Under the pieces are notes generated by a model. It was not told the DNA's origin and made no database searches. It saw only the letters and a program-made list of their open reading frames with translations. A stretch of 64,000 bases of DNA from Channa striata (Eukaryota > Chordata > Actinopteri > Anabantiformes > Channidae): contig CM065185.1 in NCBI GenBank assembly GCA_033026295.1, positions 3,286,001 through 3,350,000 of the forward strand. The letters run 5' to 3'. Made by a program: the position numbers and the translations under genes. Positions 1-17,724 of the stretch are shown in pieces (the first letter of the stretch is position 1; every line of letters starts with the position of its first letter).

Positions 1-2450
1 AAAACGCTAAATTACATCCGTACTGTAGCCTCCTTCAGTATTTTTTGGGTGAGGTCCATTTAATCTCCTCTTCGCTAGTTGAAATGCATATTGCAAATCG
101 GTAAAGGGCAATAACTGACTGAGACGGTCTACAACCTTCAATTTATTGTTTCTAATGATATCTCTTGTTGAGTTGACAGTGTGCTATAGATCATTTTCTT
201 GCTACAGGGTTATATAATAATAATAGGTTTTATTTGTATAGCACCTTTACTGTACAAGCATCTCGATGTGCTGTAAAAATAGTCAGACTAAACAAACCAG
301 ACAAAACCAAAACACTACCCCCAGCATTCTTTGCAGATAGACTTGTAAGGTTCAAGAGCAGATCTTTTTTCCTCCAGACTGTGGCTTTTCCATCACTCTG
401 GTAGAGAGGTTTTTGGCTCATCTCTGAACAAATTCCAACCTGGCTTTCTGATTCTTACAGATGAGAAGTTTATATTTTGTTTTATATTTATACTGATGAA
501 GTCTTTCAATAGAGGATTTTGAAAGCTCACTATTTTATTTTTTTTTCCACAGCTCTCAAAATAAGTCTCACCAGCTATTGTTCCACACATTTCTTTGTAT
601 ATTGGTCAGTACCAGTTTTTTTCCCTCATTACCTGGACATTACTAATTGTAGTCTTTGCCTCCTTCTCATTTTCAAAATGACATGCCATTCTGAATACCA
701 GAGATCAGTCAATGGTATGGCAATGTCTGTCCACCATAAACTGCTCTCTGGTGTTCATCTTCATTATTCTTCAACAACAAATACAGTCTTAATAGGTAAA
801 ACCCAAGTCTAGAATCAAGAGTAATCACTTAATGCTATTTATTGTTTTAACAATCAATCTCACAGGACACACCTGGGTAACAAGAAACACTGGTCAGTCA
901 CGTTTCAATACTTTTGGAAGAGATAAACATTGGGACATTTGCTACAAAAGGTGCTATTTTGTTAAATGTTTTGAGGTTTTAACTCTATAAAATAAAAGCT
1001 CTGAACTTTTTATCTGACATCCAACTTTTGACCTTAACCTAAAATGTCTAGTGTACAACATAACAGATGAAGCTTTGCTGTTTTAATACTTTAGCGGGAC
1101 ATTATGTAAAACGTGGGGTAACATAGCCACACTGCTGTTGAGTAATTGTGTGTACTTTTCAGGGGATTCTTAATGTTTTTCACTGTCAAAGTAGGTGCTA
1201 GTGTGTAAAATAAGGAAAGTATTTTTGCAGATATTTTGTTAATGAATCGTATGTTTTATTAGGAATGAGTGCAGTCTTTGAATGTCTTATGGGTGCATCT
1301 TTCATAGTAAACAATCCTTTCACTTGATTTTAAAAGATAGTGCCTTGTGTTTCTTATTTCACACTCAGCTGAACACAGTACTGAATTCAAGAAAGATCCA
1401 CTTTAAATCCCATTAATCTGTCATTGTTAAACCATTCCAATTTATTTCTTTCAATGCCTAAAATATACATATTTCACAAATTATTACAACAAGGGATATT
1501 GCAGTGTTATGGCCTAATTGTGGTACCCATTCTGGTTTTGGCCAATTAGAGCTCACTCAATGCATTCCTACTATGGCGTTACACACACTCCTAATGGCAA
1601 AATCAACTCCGTAAAAATTACAATAAAAAGATCTATTGTTCTGCTTGGTGACACACCAAGACAGAAATGGGTATAAGCATTTATTTCCTGTTGGTGAATT
1701 CCCCACAGTGGTTGAATGTTTATATATTCTCCCCTTGGAAGTAATTCCCTTTCAAGTTATGTTTATGCATCATTTTAAGTATTTAATCTAAATGAAATAT
1801 ACATTAGGACAGCCCTCATTGTCAAAAGTCACTGCTCATGAGCCAAGCACAGAGCGAGTAAGCATGAATTATTAATGATAATATACCTTATATATAATTT
1901 CCCGATTGCTAAGACAACTTGGACTACTAACATTCTTAAGAGTTAACTGCAATTTCTGGGTTGTAGTGAATACAACAAATGCAATTTTTAACATCCAAGC
2001 CAAATTACCTTTATGACCATGAATGTGCCCAAGGGATTTGGAAAAAATAACTGTTGGGTTTTTAAGTAAACTGTACAAAAACAAAATAAAATTGCTGCAA
2101 AACCAAAAGAAAAAAAGTCACTTAAATCAAAAATCGTGTACATATATTTACAAAACAGGAACATTCAGTCCATTGAGAACAGCACAGCTAAAAAGATGAG
2201 ACGAAGAAGTGCTTCTGTCAGTGAGGTTCAAGCTCTGCAATAATTAACGTCTAAGTCAAGGGTAAATTCAAGTTAAAATAGACAACGCTAACAACAGAAC
2301 AGAGGGGGATTCGTTTAAGGGACTGAAGTTACCAATGAAGAGACCAATGTACTCCTAAACTGGTGATACTGCTGAGACAGGTGGAGCATTTGTAGAACCA
2401 AGACCATTTCTGGAATGTTCTAGAACAAACAGTCAACTACATCCATCAGG

Positions 2451-2472
2451 CGTGCGCGCACATGCACGCACG

Positions 2473-2503
<31 letters not shown>

Positions 2504-2504
2504 A
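2451..2504. repeat. Alternating purine-pyrimidine tract, (CG/CA)n then (CA)12
   Basis: Fifty-four bases alternate pyrimidine and purine without a break. The first part mixes CG, TG and CA steps and the second is a pure CA run. Tracts of this kind are the classic Z-DNA-prone sequence. It lies about 380 bp downstream of the wdr48 stop codon, in the 3'UTR or 3' flank. It is also likely to be length-polymorphic. Confidence 0.95.
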
Positions 2505-2761
2505 GTAATTTCTGTCGCTTGAAAATAAAATGCCAATCTGGAGGAAAGAACCATATAGGGCAATCAAAGTTATTTAAACAATTAAACAAAAACAGGAATT
2601 GGTGAGTGCTGCAATAACAGTCCATTCTTTAAACAGGGAAAAGAAAATTTAAATTAATAAATAAAAGAAGGACAGGCCACTTATCACCAGGTGTCTCTTG
2701 GCTGCTGGGGCCTGTTCTGTTCAGTTCCCTATGATACACCATGAGCCACATCTTCACAATT

Positions 2762-2767
2762 TTTATT
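2762..2767 (-). other. Candidate poly(A) signal of wdr48
   Basis: The minus strand reads AATAAA here, about 117 bp beyond the wdr48 stop codon, followed by a GT-richer stretch. Other minus-strand AATAAA copies lie further out (for example around 1680-1685), so the real 3' end cannot be fixed from sequence alone. Confidence 0.35.
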
Positions 2768-2883
2768 GGATTCTCATTGATACTGTGACTCTTGACCACA
2801 CAATGGGGTTAAGGGTACTACATGTCAGAGGTGGGTGGTGATTGGCAAATGACAAAGAGTTCTTGTCTTAAAAATTATGATTT

Positions 2884-9879
<6,996 letters not shown>

Positions 9880-9975
9880 CTTGCATGTTGACAGTCAATT
9901 CATGTGATGCTACATCCGGAATATCGGAAAACATATGCACCGGAGCTTTGTGGGTAATGTAGTTTTCGTGGACGC
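9880..9975 (-). promoter_or_regulatory. wdr48 core promoter with ETS-like and ZNF143-like sites
   Basis: Immediately upstream of the wdr48 start codon, the minus strand reads AACTACATTACCCACAAAG (9964 to 9946), which fits the ACTACAnnnCCCA motif bound by ZNF143/STAF. An ETS-type core (ATCCGGAA on the plus strand, 9914-9921) lies between it and the ATG. No TATA box is evident. This arrangement is common in vertebrate housekeeping promoters. The start site itself is inferred. Confidence 0.55.
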
Positions 9976-10118
9976 AAGTCACCTGAGTACATGATTTTGC
10001 ATGTAAGTAAAGCTACAAACAGTCGACTTCCCTTTGTGTTGGCCACTGCTGTCATATGTTTTTGTTAAATAAATAGAAATCGTTGTGCTATTTTAAATAT
10101 TACAGAATGTTCTACTAC

Positions 10119-10135
10119 AATCACTGACTTTATTA
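10119..10135. repeat. Left target-site duplication of the RTE copy
   Basis: The 17-bp sequence AATCACTGACTTTATTA here is repeated exactly at 11043-11059, directly after the element's 3' tail. This defines both ends of the insertion. Confidence 0.92.
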
Positions 10136-11042
10136 CTTTATTGATGGAAGGGGTATTTTGAGGATCTGATGAATGAGGAAAATGAAATGGAAAGAGAGGA
10201 AGATGTGGATGTTGTGGAGCAGGAAATAGCAGAGATTAGAAAGGATGAGGTGAGGAAGGCTCTGAAAAAGATGAAGAGCGGAAAGGCTGAGAGTAGAGAG
10301 CAGGTGGAAGAACAGCTGGAGAGATGGAAGTTTGCTATGCAAAGACGAGGCATGAAAGTCAGTCGTAGCAAGACAGAAAACATGTCTAAACGAGAGGGAG
10401 CCAGGTAGAAGTGTGAGGTTACAGGGGGCTGAGGTGAAGAAGGTGCAGGAGTTTAAGTACTTGGGGTCAACAGTTCAGTGTGACAGGGAGTGTGGAAAAG
10501 AGGTGAAGAGGCGAGTGCAGGCGGGTTGGAATGGGTGGAGGAAAGTGTCAGGAGTGTTGTGTGACAGAAGAGTGTCAGCGAGACTCAAAGGAAAGGTGAA
10601 CAGGACAGTGGTGAGACCAGCTCTGCTCTATGGGTTAGAGACAGTAGCAGTGAGAAAGAGACAAGAGGCAGAGATGGAAGCAGCAGAGATGGAAATGTTG
10701 AGGTTCTCCTTAGGAGTGACAAGGTTGGACAGAATTAGGAACGAGTCCATCAGAGGGACAGCACACGTTGCCTGTGTTAGCAACAAAGTCAGAGAGGCCA
10801 GACTGAGATGGTTTGGACATGTGCAGAGGAGGGATAGTGATTATATTGGTAGAAGGATGTTGGAGATGGAGCTGCCAGGCAAGAGGGCGAGAGGACGACC
10901 AAGGAGGAGATATATGGATGTTCTAACAGAGGACATGAGGTTAGCTGGTGTCAGAGAGGAAGATGCCAGGATAGCGTGAAGTGGAAAAGGATGATTCGCT
11001 GTGGCGACCCCTGATGGGAAAAGCCCAAAGAGAAGTAGTAGT
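10136..11042 (+). mobile_element. RTE-type non-LTR retrotransposon, 5'-truncated and internally deleted
   Basis: Two frames encode parts of an RTE-like ORF2. Around 10169-10408 is a segment before the reverse-transcriptase core (RKDEVRKALKKMKSGKA) that jumps directly into a post-core segment (ERWKFAMQRRGMKVSRSKTE), so the catalytic palm is missing. After a one-base frame change near 10405, 10413-10979 encodes the C-terminal region (FKYLGSTVQ, RPALLYGLETVAVRKRQEAE, ARLRWFGHVQRRD, GKRARGRPRRRYMDVLTEDM). The 3' end carries a short 'agtagtagtaa' tail. The element cannot encode an active enzyme. It lies between wdr48 and the sodium channel and is not part of either. Confidence 0.9.
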
Positions 11043-11059
11043 AATCACTGACTTTATTA
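11043..11059. repeat. Right target-site duplication of the RTE copy
   Basis: Exact copy of the 17-bp sequence at 10119-10135. No mismatch has accumulated, which suggests a fairly recent insertion. Confidence 0.92.
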
Positions 11060-12359
11060 ACAATACCAGATGTATGGGTGGCCTATTTTGTAAGGCATAT
11101 TTTCCTGATCTTACATTGAAACACCCTTAAAGAAAACACTGACCAAATAGTTGGTCAATTAGTTTTTTTTACTAGACAACACCTGTGCTCCTGACTCAGA
11201 CCTGAAATGCAGCGCTTCAAGTGGGAAGTTTTGGACTTTATCTAGTTAAAGATAAGTGAACTTCGTTGTACTTCGTTACTTTCCACCAGTTGCTAGAGAT
11301 GTATCCAAACTGCTTCATGCTCAAATGATTAGCCCTAACTTTAAGCATGGTACTGCATGGAGTACAGTACATGGCGCCCTCAACTGAGAGCAGAATTATA
11401 CTTCCCTAAGTGGGGATTCTTTCAAAGACAACATGTAAATTATTTCTCTGCTCTATTATAGAGATATAAATGCTATTTGCATGCATTTAGGCAAGAGACC
11501 AACATCAACTGCACGCATAACGCCAGTTTTATCTAAATCCGTGCCTAAATTGCTGTATCATCTAAAGTCTTTCTCTCACACAAACACACACAAGCAGGAA
11601 AACGACAGGGATTTTAATCCTTTAATGGAATGGCTTTACATACAGTATGTATCTTTTTTTTACATCACAAATAATAAAGGCCTACAAGATACAGTTATTC
11701 TGTATTCTCTAAATATTCAGCTTTTATTCTTATGATAGTCGGAATACATTTTCTTATTAGTCCTGCAATAAACAAACAGTGTCATCTCTCAGGTTTTTCT
11801 ATGTTAATTGAGAGTCTATTATTTGCCACTAGAGGGTACAATAAGACATCAGCACTGTGGTCGTGGGCTACACAGTTAATCTTAATCCATGTGTACTGGG
11901 CCCACTGGAAACGTGGCGCTGACTAGACTATGTCTCCTTATAGAAATGTCATATGCACAGTGTCCATTTCTAATGTCCATTTGCATTCAGAAAACCCTCC
12001 ATGTCGTCTGTACTCTGAAAAGGGTTAGCTGGACGTTGGTCTGCAGCTTACCACATGGACGGAACTGCCACACAAAGATCTGGCAAATCGCAGCAGGATG
12101 TAAGACTCCCTGCGCACGGTTTTCCTTTCACTGTCCTCCGACTGTCCACATGGACAAGGGTCCGAGTGGACAGGGGTCAGCGTCAGACACATGTAATGCT
12201 GCCCATGATCGACCGGTGTCAGAGCAGAGAGTCTGCTGCTTTTGGAGCCGCAGACCAGTCAGAAAGTTGAGGACCCCTGTTCACCACAACATTAAAACCA
12301 CCAGCTGATGCAGCAGAACTGACCGGCTCTCTGTAATATGTGAGTGTAGCATCACCAAG
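11060..12359. other. Intergenic between the RTE copy and the sodium-channel promoter
   Basis: No supported gene was found. A short 'caacattaaaaccaccagctg' stretch around 12285-12305 resembles the end of a teleost repeat family seen twice elsewhere in the window (21915 and 53897), but it is too short to call. Confidence 0.5.
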
Positions 12360-12792
12360 TGCATATAGGAGCGATAATCCCCCGAGGTCCGGCAGCTTCC
12401 TCCCTCCCTCACGCGCTTTGCTCAAGGGCAAATCGAGGTGCGCCGCTGCCGCCGCTGCGCAGCATCCTCAGGACCTTCCCTCTGCGGGATGAGCACGGAG
12501 GAGTCCGTCGGCTGGAAGGAAACGAGGACAGCCGAGAGGTCGCACCTGTGGCAGGTTGAAACATGTCCGGTATTAGGTGATTAGAGCCCTGGACTTAGTG
12601 TCTGTCGGTCTGTCAGACCGCCAAACTTCGGATTCGGACACTTCTCTGCTCTGTTTATCGGAGTTTTTGTCCATTATAAAACGGAATAAAGTGCGAAAAG
12701 AAGACATGGATTTTGCACGGAGAATTCGGTTGTTCCTTCTTTTGAAATCACTTTTCTCTGGAAATTATGCTATGAATCTCAGAGTTTCATAT
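12360..12792 (+). promoter_or_regulatory. Candidate promoter and non-coding first exon of the sodium channel
   Basis: A locally GC- and CpG-rich patch (about 12380-12560, with gccgctgccgccgctgcgc) stands out from AT-rich surroundings. It is followed by a strong donor, CATAT|GTAAGTAT, at 12793. The next acceptor that fits is CTCTGCAG at 17677-17684, 40 nt before the channel's ATG. Vertebrate sodium-channel genes usually have a non-coding first exon separated by a long intron, so this is the best candidate here. It is inferred, not proven. Confidence 0.45.
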
Positions 12793-14069
12793 GTAAGTAT
12801 ACCTATGGGTTATTAGATTTTCTCATAGATATTGAGCATAAATCCTAAAAGCAAAATGTTTGGTACTTTTTGTTAACTACTTGCTCTTCTGCATTTCTGT
12901 GTTTTTACTTTGAGTAACCAAATGAACTTCTTCATAAAAAGGGATTCTTCTTCATTAAAAATACATTTTATAATACAAATTAAATATATGAAATTGTTGT
13001 ATTACAAATCACATTTTAAATCAAGTCAGACTAAATTTATTATTCTAAACACTAACATGGCCTATAATATACAGTAAAGACAAAAACCCAAAAATGCCAT
13101 TAGATTTATATTTAATATTTGATTAATTGTTTTATTTACTTTCATTACACTGACCTTAGCGTCATAAAAAATGTGTTTCAAACATCATACAAGGATGACC
13201 TACATTTTTAGTCCAAATATTTCCTGTTCCATCGCCTCCATACGTTATTCAAATGCAATGGGCAACATGTTACATAATGATATATGAAGCACTGTTTACA
13301 TGTATGAAATCCACTACATCTACATCTAAAACTAGAATGTGTGACTTAAAACCTTGATTCTGTCGTATTTTACTGGTTTGACTCATGTTTTTGCAGTGTT
13401 GTAGTCATAGGTAAAACCCTCTTTACAAAAAATAAAATAATTTCTCATTGATCCCAACACTTCAGTAATAGTAGCAGTTTTGGTGGTCTTCTACTGTCTG
13501 TAACGTGTATCTAAGCTATCACCTGCAATTATAATGAAAGGTTTTTGTAAAAGAAGTAGGTCATCAGTTCAGTCTGTGCACCTACAGTAGGATCACAGTG
13601 TCGAGCTCTGAGAAGGTGACAGACATGTAATATGGAACAGCAAGAACCAACACTGGGACTTGGTTTTCAAAATGTTATTTTTCATTATGACCAAAGTCTA
13701 GCTTTTTTTATGTGATACATACATTCAATGCAGCAACTGAATGTATGTAACATGTATGTCCTAAAATAATGCAGTTAAGTTATACATTAAACTGTAAAGT
13801 ATGGTTAGAAGGTGGAATAGCTCAAATATCACAAGTTTGTCAAGTCATGATCTATAATGTAAGAAGGGAAACAGAGAAGCATGAATGTAATTACTAAGAA
13901 ATTATTTTTAAAGATGAACACAGCAACATGTTGATACATGAACAAAGATGTCATAGAATAAATTAGTAATTTTATTGAACAAAGACGGCAAAAACTTATA
14001 GTAGTCACAAATTGCTTTTTAAATATAAAGACCAGAGAATTTTGCAAAGAAGAGAAGAGAAATCTGTGA

Positions 14070-14122
14070 CACCCCCCCCAAAACAAACAAACAAACAAAA
14101 ACAAAAAACAAAAACAAAAACA
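14070..14122. repeat. Low-complexity C8 / (CAAA)n tract
   Basis: A run of eight C's is followed by imperfect CAAA and CAAAAA units. It lies in the long first intron of the sodium channel (12793-17684), most of which (13000-17600) shows no exon-like signal on either strand. Confidence 0.9.
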
Positions 14123-16229
14123 GTACAATACAGTGAAGTACATAGGTAAAGTTACAAAATTACCACAGAATCTATCTTTCCATCAAAGATTTGCTCTTGG
14201 TAACATAGGTGTAGGATAAAATTCAGGTACCAGTATTTGTTTTCTTTTGGAGTACTAAACAGATTAGAAATATGAAAACATACTCAATCCAGACATGGAG
14301 AGTATTTGATAAATGACGGAGTAGACAGGTCTTGTAGTAGGTCACTTTGGTATCTCTTTAAACATTACATCACAACATCCCGTTAAAGGTGTTAAAGGTA
14401 AGATATAATGAGGGATATGGTATGAAAATATAAGGGCCTTGAGCTGTGTATTGTCTGATAAACTAACTGAGTAGTTTCACCGGATGGAAAATGCTTGGAA
14501 ATAAAATACAGTAAAATGTGGTGTGTATGGTTACGAAGTGAGCCCATGTTTGATTGCAAAAAGTGCATTGCAGTTACATCGGGTGCCACCAACTAGACCA
14601 AAGTGGGTAAAATAGGCACTGTAGGTTTTGACAAAGAAAACATTGTGTTTCCATTTTACTCCTGATACACTCTGCTGTGTGTCAGATGTGCCAAGTTGTT
14701 TAAAGAAAATTTCTCTTTACCTGAGGTTTTTATTTTTAATTCATGATTTCAATAATTTTAGGAGCAAATTGCAACAAGCAAACCATGGAGGGAGTCTAAT
14801 AAAAAGACTATATGCGGAAGCTTCAACTACGTCTTCAGGAAATTTAGTAATACTACTCAGTTTAAGTGTAAATATTGTTTGCAGGTCAATACATAATTTA
14901 GTTTATTTGAATGGGTAATTACCTAATTGTCCCTAAATCAGCATTATTTTTCTTTAACCATTAACCAAGAAAGAGGTCAAACATGCCATTTGTGCTTATT
15001 TAACCTTTGAAACACTATGTAGACTATAATAAGAGATTCCTATATATAATTTTTTTTACATTTTATTAGCTTTCCATCTGCTGTCAAAACAAGAAACAAA
15101 TGTACCTTGAATTCGTCTTCAGCTTCCTGCATTGGAATTCAAAATACCACTAGGGCAAAACATGTCAAAACTGACAGTCCATGGTGCCACTCTACTTTTA
15201 TTCTAATCATCATAATTATGTGAGTGATGATGACCATATCACATCTGGCTGTTATGCAAATTAAATTTCATTCAACTAAAATATTTTTCCCTCTGCTCAG
15301 GCTAATTCTCTAGCACCATGTCCTCCCCCAATTAACCTGATATAACAGTGCATCTAGCACATGTTCTGCGTATTTAAATGTAGATGCCTAATATTAACAC
15401 AATTGATATGCTAATAGTTCTTTCCTTATACTGTTATACTTATACTTATGCTGCTTTTGAATGATTCGTCACATCCTGTCCCATCACATTAGCGAAATAT
15501 CAACGCTTTGAACCTGTTTATCTGCTTTGTGATGTTAACCTATTTGACAGCAAATGGGAAAGCACTGGAATCAGTGTATGAGACGAGCTGATCTGAGATC
15601 AACTTGGGCCAAATAAGCAGATCAAGTGAAAGCAGATAACTAGCGTCTGGCTGAACGTGTGAAGGGATCAATGCATTTCAGGACAGGAGGAAAAGTTGCA
15701 GTTTAGTGAAATGAAAAAGATACAGTGGTATTTTTTCTGTCCAAAATGGAAAATAGAACTACAAACCTTTTTAATTGGAACACTTTGTCAGTCGTTATCA
15801 TTTTGGACTTTGTCAATGGCGAAAATGTTGAATTAAATTTTTGGTATAGTGGAAATACGTTAATTAGGTAGTGGTCATGGTCTCGGATCAGAATAACCTG
15901 AAAACTTATTTGTGCTTTGTTGTAGTCCAGAGGGACAGATTCAGTAACAGCAGAGCAAGTGTGCTCATATTAGACTCATTATAAACAACCACAGGTAGAA
16001 TTTCAAGCTAATCAATCAATCATTTGCAACTTCTGCTAGAAATTGCATATTATTCTTGAACAAGTTTGGAAGTATAAGTCAAGGTTTTTCTGTCTAATGC
16101 AGTTTAGGAAACACTTCTTAATATAGCAAAATTACCTAAACTGTAGCAGTAATGATATTTTTGTGCAACAGAAGTTGTATTAAAATCCAAATCCTACAAA
16201 GTCACCACATTGTCAGACAACTGATCATT

Positions 16230-16300
16230 ATTTTATTTAACTGACACTAGGTCTTCAGTTAAATAAAATGTGTTATACATTTTTTTTAGTATAACACATT
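16230..16300. repeat. Two overlapping perfect inverted repeats
   Basis: Arms of 15 bp at 16230-16244 and 16255-16269 (loop 10 nt) are perfect reverse complements. A second pair of 12-bp arms at 16267-16278 and 16289-16300 (loop 10 nt) follows and shares three bases with the first. They lie about 100 bp upstream of the larger palindrome at 16404-16473, in the first intron of the sodium channel. Confidence 0.9.
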
Positions 16301-16403
16301 AACCCAACCCTTTCAGGATTAGATGGCGTATTTACGTTTCCAGCATTTTCAGGCCTTGCAAGTACAGAAGAGAGAGAAGTGCAGCTGATGTTTCTGCTGA
16401 GTT

Positions 16404-16473
16404 CAGGTATTATGGTCAGACTTTGTACCACATACAATACTGTATGTGGTACAAAGTCTGACCATAATCAGGT
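16404..16473. repeat. 60-bp perfect palindrome (28-bp arms) flanked by CAGGT direct repeats
   Basis: Bases 16409-16436 and 16441-16468 are exact reverse complements separated by a four-base loop (ATAC). The palindrome is flanked on both sides by CAGGT (16404-16408 and 16469-16473), as a 5-bp target duplication would be. No protein is encoded. It could be a very short fold-back element, a hairpin-forming RNA locus, or a local inversion-duplication product. Confidence 0.93.
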
Positions 16474-17724
16474 CATGAACAGTGTTTTGTCAGTAGTGTA
16501 GAATATACTGTAGCATGTGAGGACCTGGAGAAGTTTTGGTGCTGTTGATGCTCCATTCAGCTGTGTGAACCCACAGCCCACAACTTGATTGCTTTTGTTC
16601 ATCCACAATGTTCTTAACCCATCACTTCAGGCCATTGTTTTCACTAGTGCATCTACTGTACGTGCTGCATGCCAAACCAACAGACAGATGAAGTTAACTA
16701 ATGGCTCATTTAGAAGCTAAAGAAATAATTAATAGGGTTCTGCCACCCTGCAACACTTTGAAGTATAAGTAGTGTAAACTGTAGATGGTTGGAGAAACAT
16801 ATAGTGTTTCCCTCAGATGTTGATAGAAATCAAATCTAAAGCAGAACGTGAATATTTGACTTACATTTGCCAGTTTACCTACACATGAATAAAATTTATC
16901 CAACATGGTATTATCATTATGTGACTAGTGAATGTGTAAATAGCAACTGTTTGCTCCTCGGATCAACTTTAGAAGGCCTGGATTTCGTATGATATTAAAG
17001 GACACATTTAATGTTGCTGTCAGGTCAGGTTCCAAGCCCTGCTCTTTCCTTCAGTTTAGTGCGAGCAAACAGCAAGTGACCGCCAAGCTAAATCGTCACT
17101 GGTGAAAAGCGTTGGTCAGAGCTACAGGCTACAGGCTTAATCCCCTCAGAACTATGGCTGGCCTAGTTTGATAGAGACAGCTGGATCACAGAAAGCTGGT
17201 GGTCAGTGGGAAGGCTCAAGAATTCATATCATGTGTTTATATTGTACATTTATAGCATGTCTCTTAAATCATATCATGGATCTTCCTCAGTACAGTCCTC
17301 CAAATAATCAAAGGAAATATAGCTTTTGTTCTGGTTCAGTCAAAAATATTTGTAATATTGAGGCTGTTTCTCATATTGTGTCATGGGACCAAACAATTTG
17401 TTTGAGACAAATTGAGACAAGTCTAACAGAAACTAAAGTAAATTGTTATGTTCTGCCCACTAATGTTAGCGTCCCTGGGTTACTGTTTCAGTATCTCAAC
17501 CATTATTGATTTATTGTGCCTTCATATAGTGAAAACAGACAACAAACAGAGAAAAACCAAAAACTTTTTTCCTGTTATACTAATTTGATCTGTTCTAAAA
17601 ACCTACATTGTTGATCACAAGCCTGTATGATTGAAACAGCTTAATTATTTTCTCTTTCTTGTATATTCACCACCCCCTCTGCAGCTGTAAGTTACTTCTA
17701 GTACAGGAGAATCAGGATGAAAAG

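Larger units (their letters stand above)
1..2883. other. Non-coding: wdr48 3' flank / possible 3'UTR
   Basis: No convincing coding exon was found on either strand; the short open frames here have no splice-site or family support. The right part, on the minus strand, must include the wdr48 3'UTR. Around 228-300 there is a decayed stretch resembling the teleost 'tttatttgtatagcacctt' type of interspersed repeat. The rest is AT-rich unique-looking sequence. Confidence 0.6.

Noticed and set aside
519..812. 97-residue open frame left of wdr48
   Set aside because: Starts and ends at random positions in AT-rich DNA, with no recognisable domain, exon signals or codon bias.
10138..10383. Leu/Ser-rich membrane-like frames on the minus strand of the RTE copy
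   Set aside because: They are the antisense of the purine-rich retrotransposon coding strand.
12577..12816. 79-residue protein starting near 12577
   Set aside because: It overlaps the GC-rich putative first exon of the channel and runs through a strong donor at 12793; more likely 5'UTR sequence.
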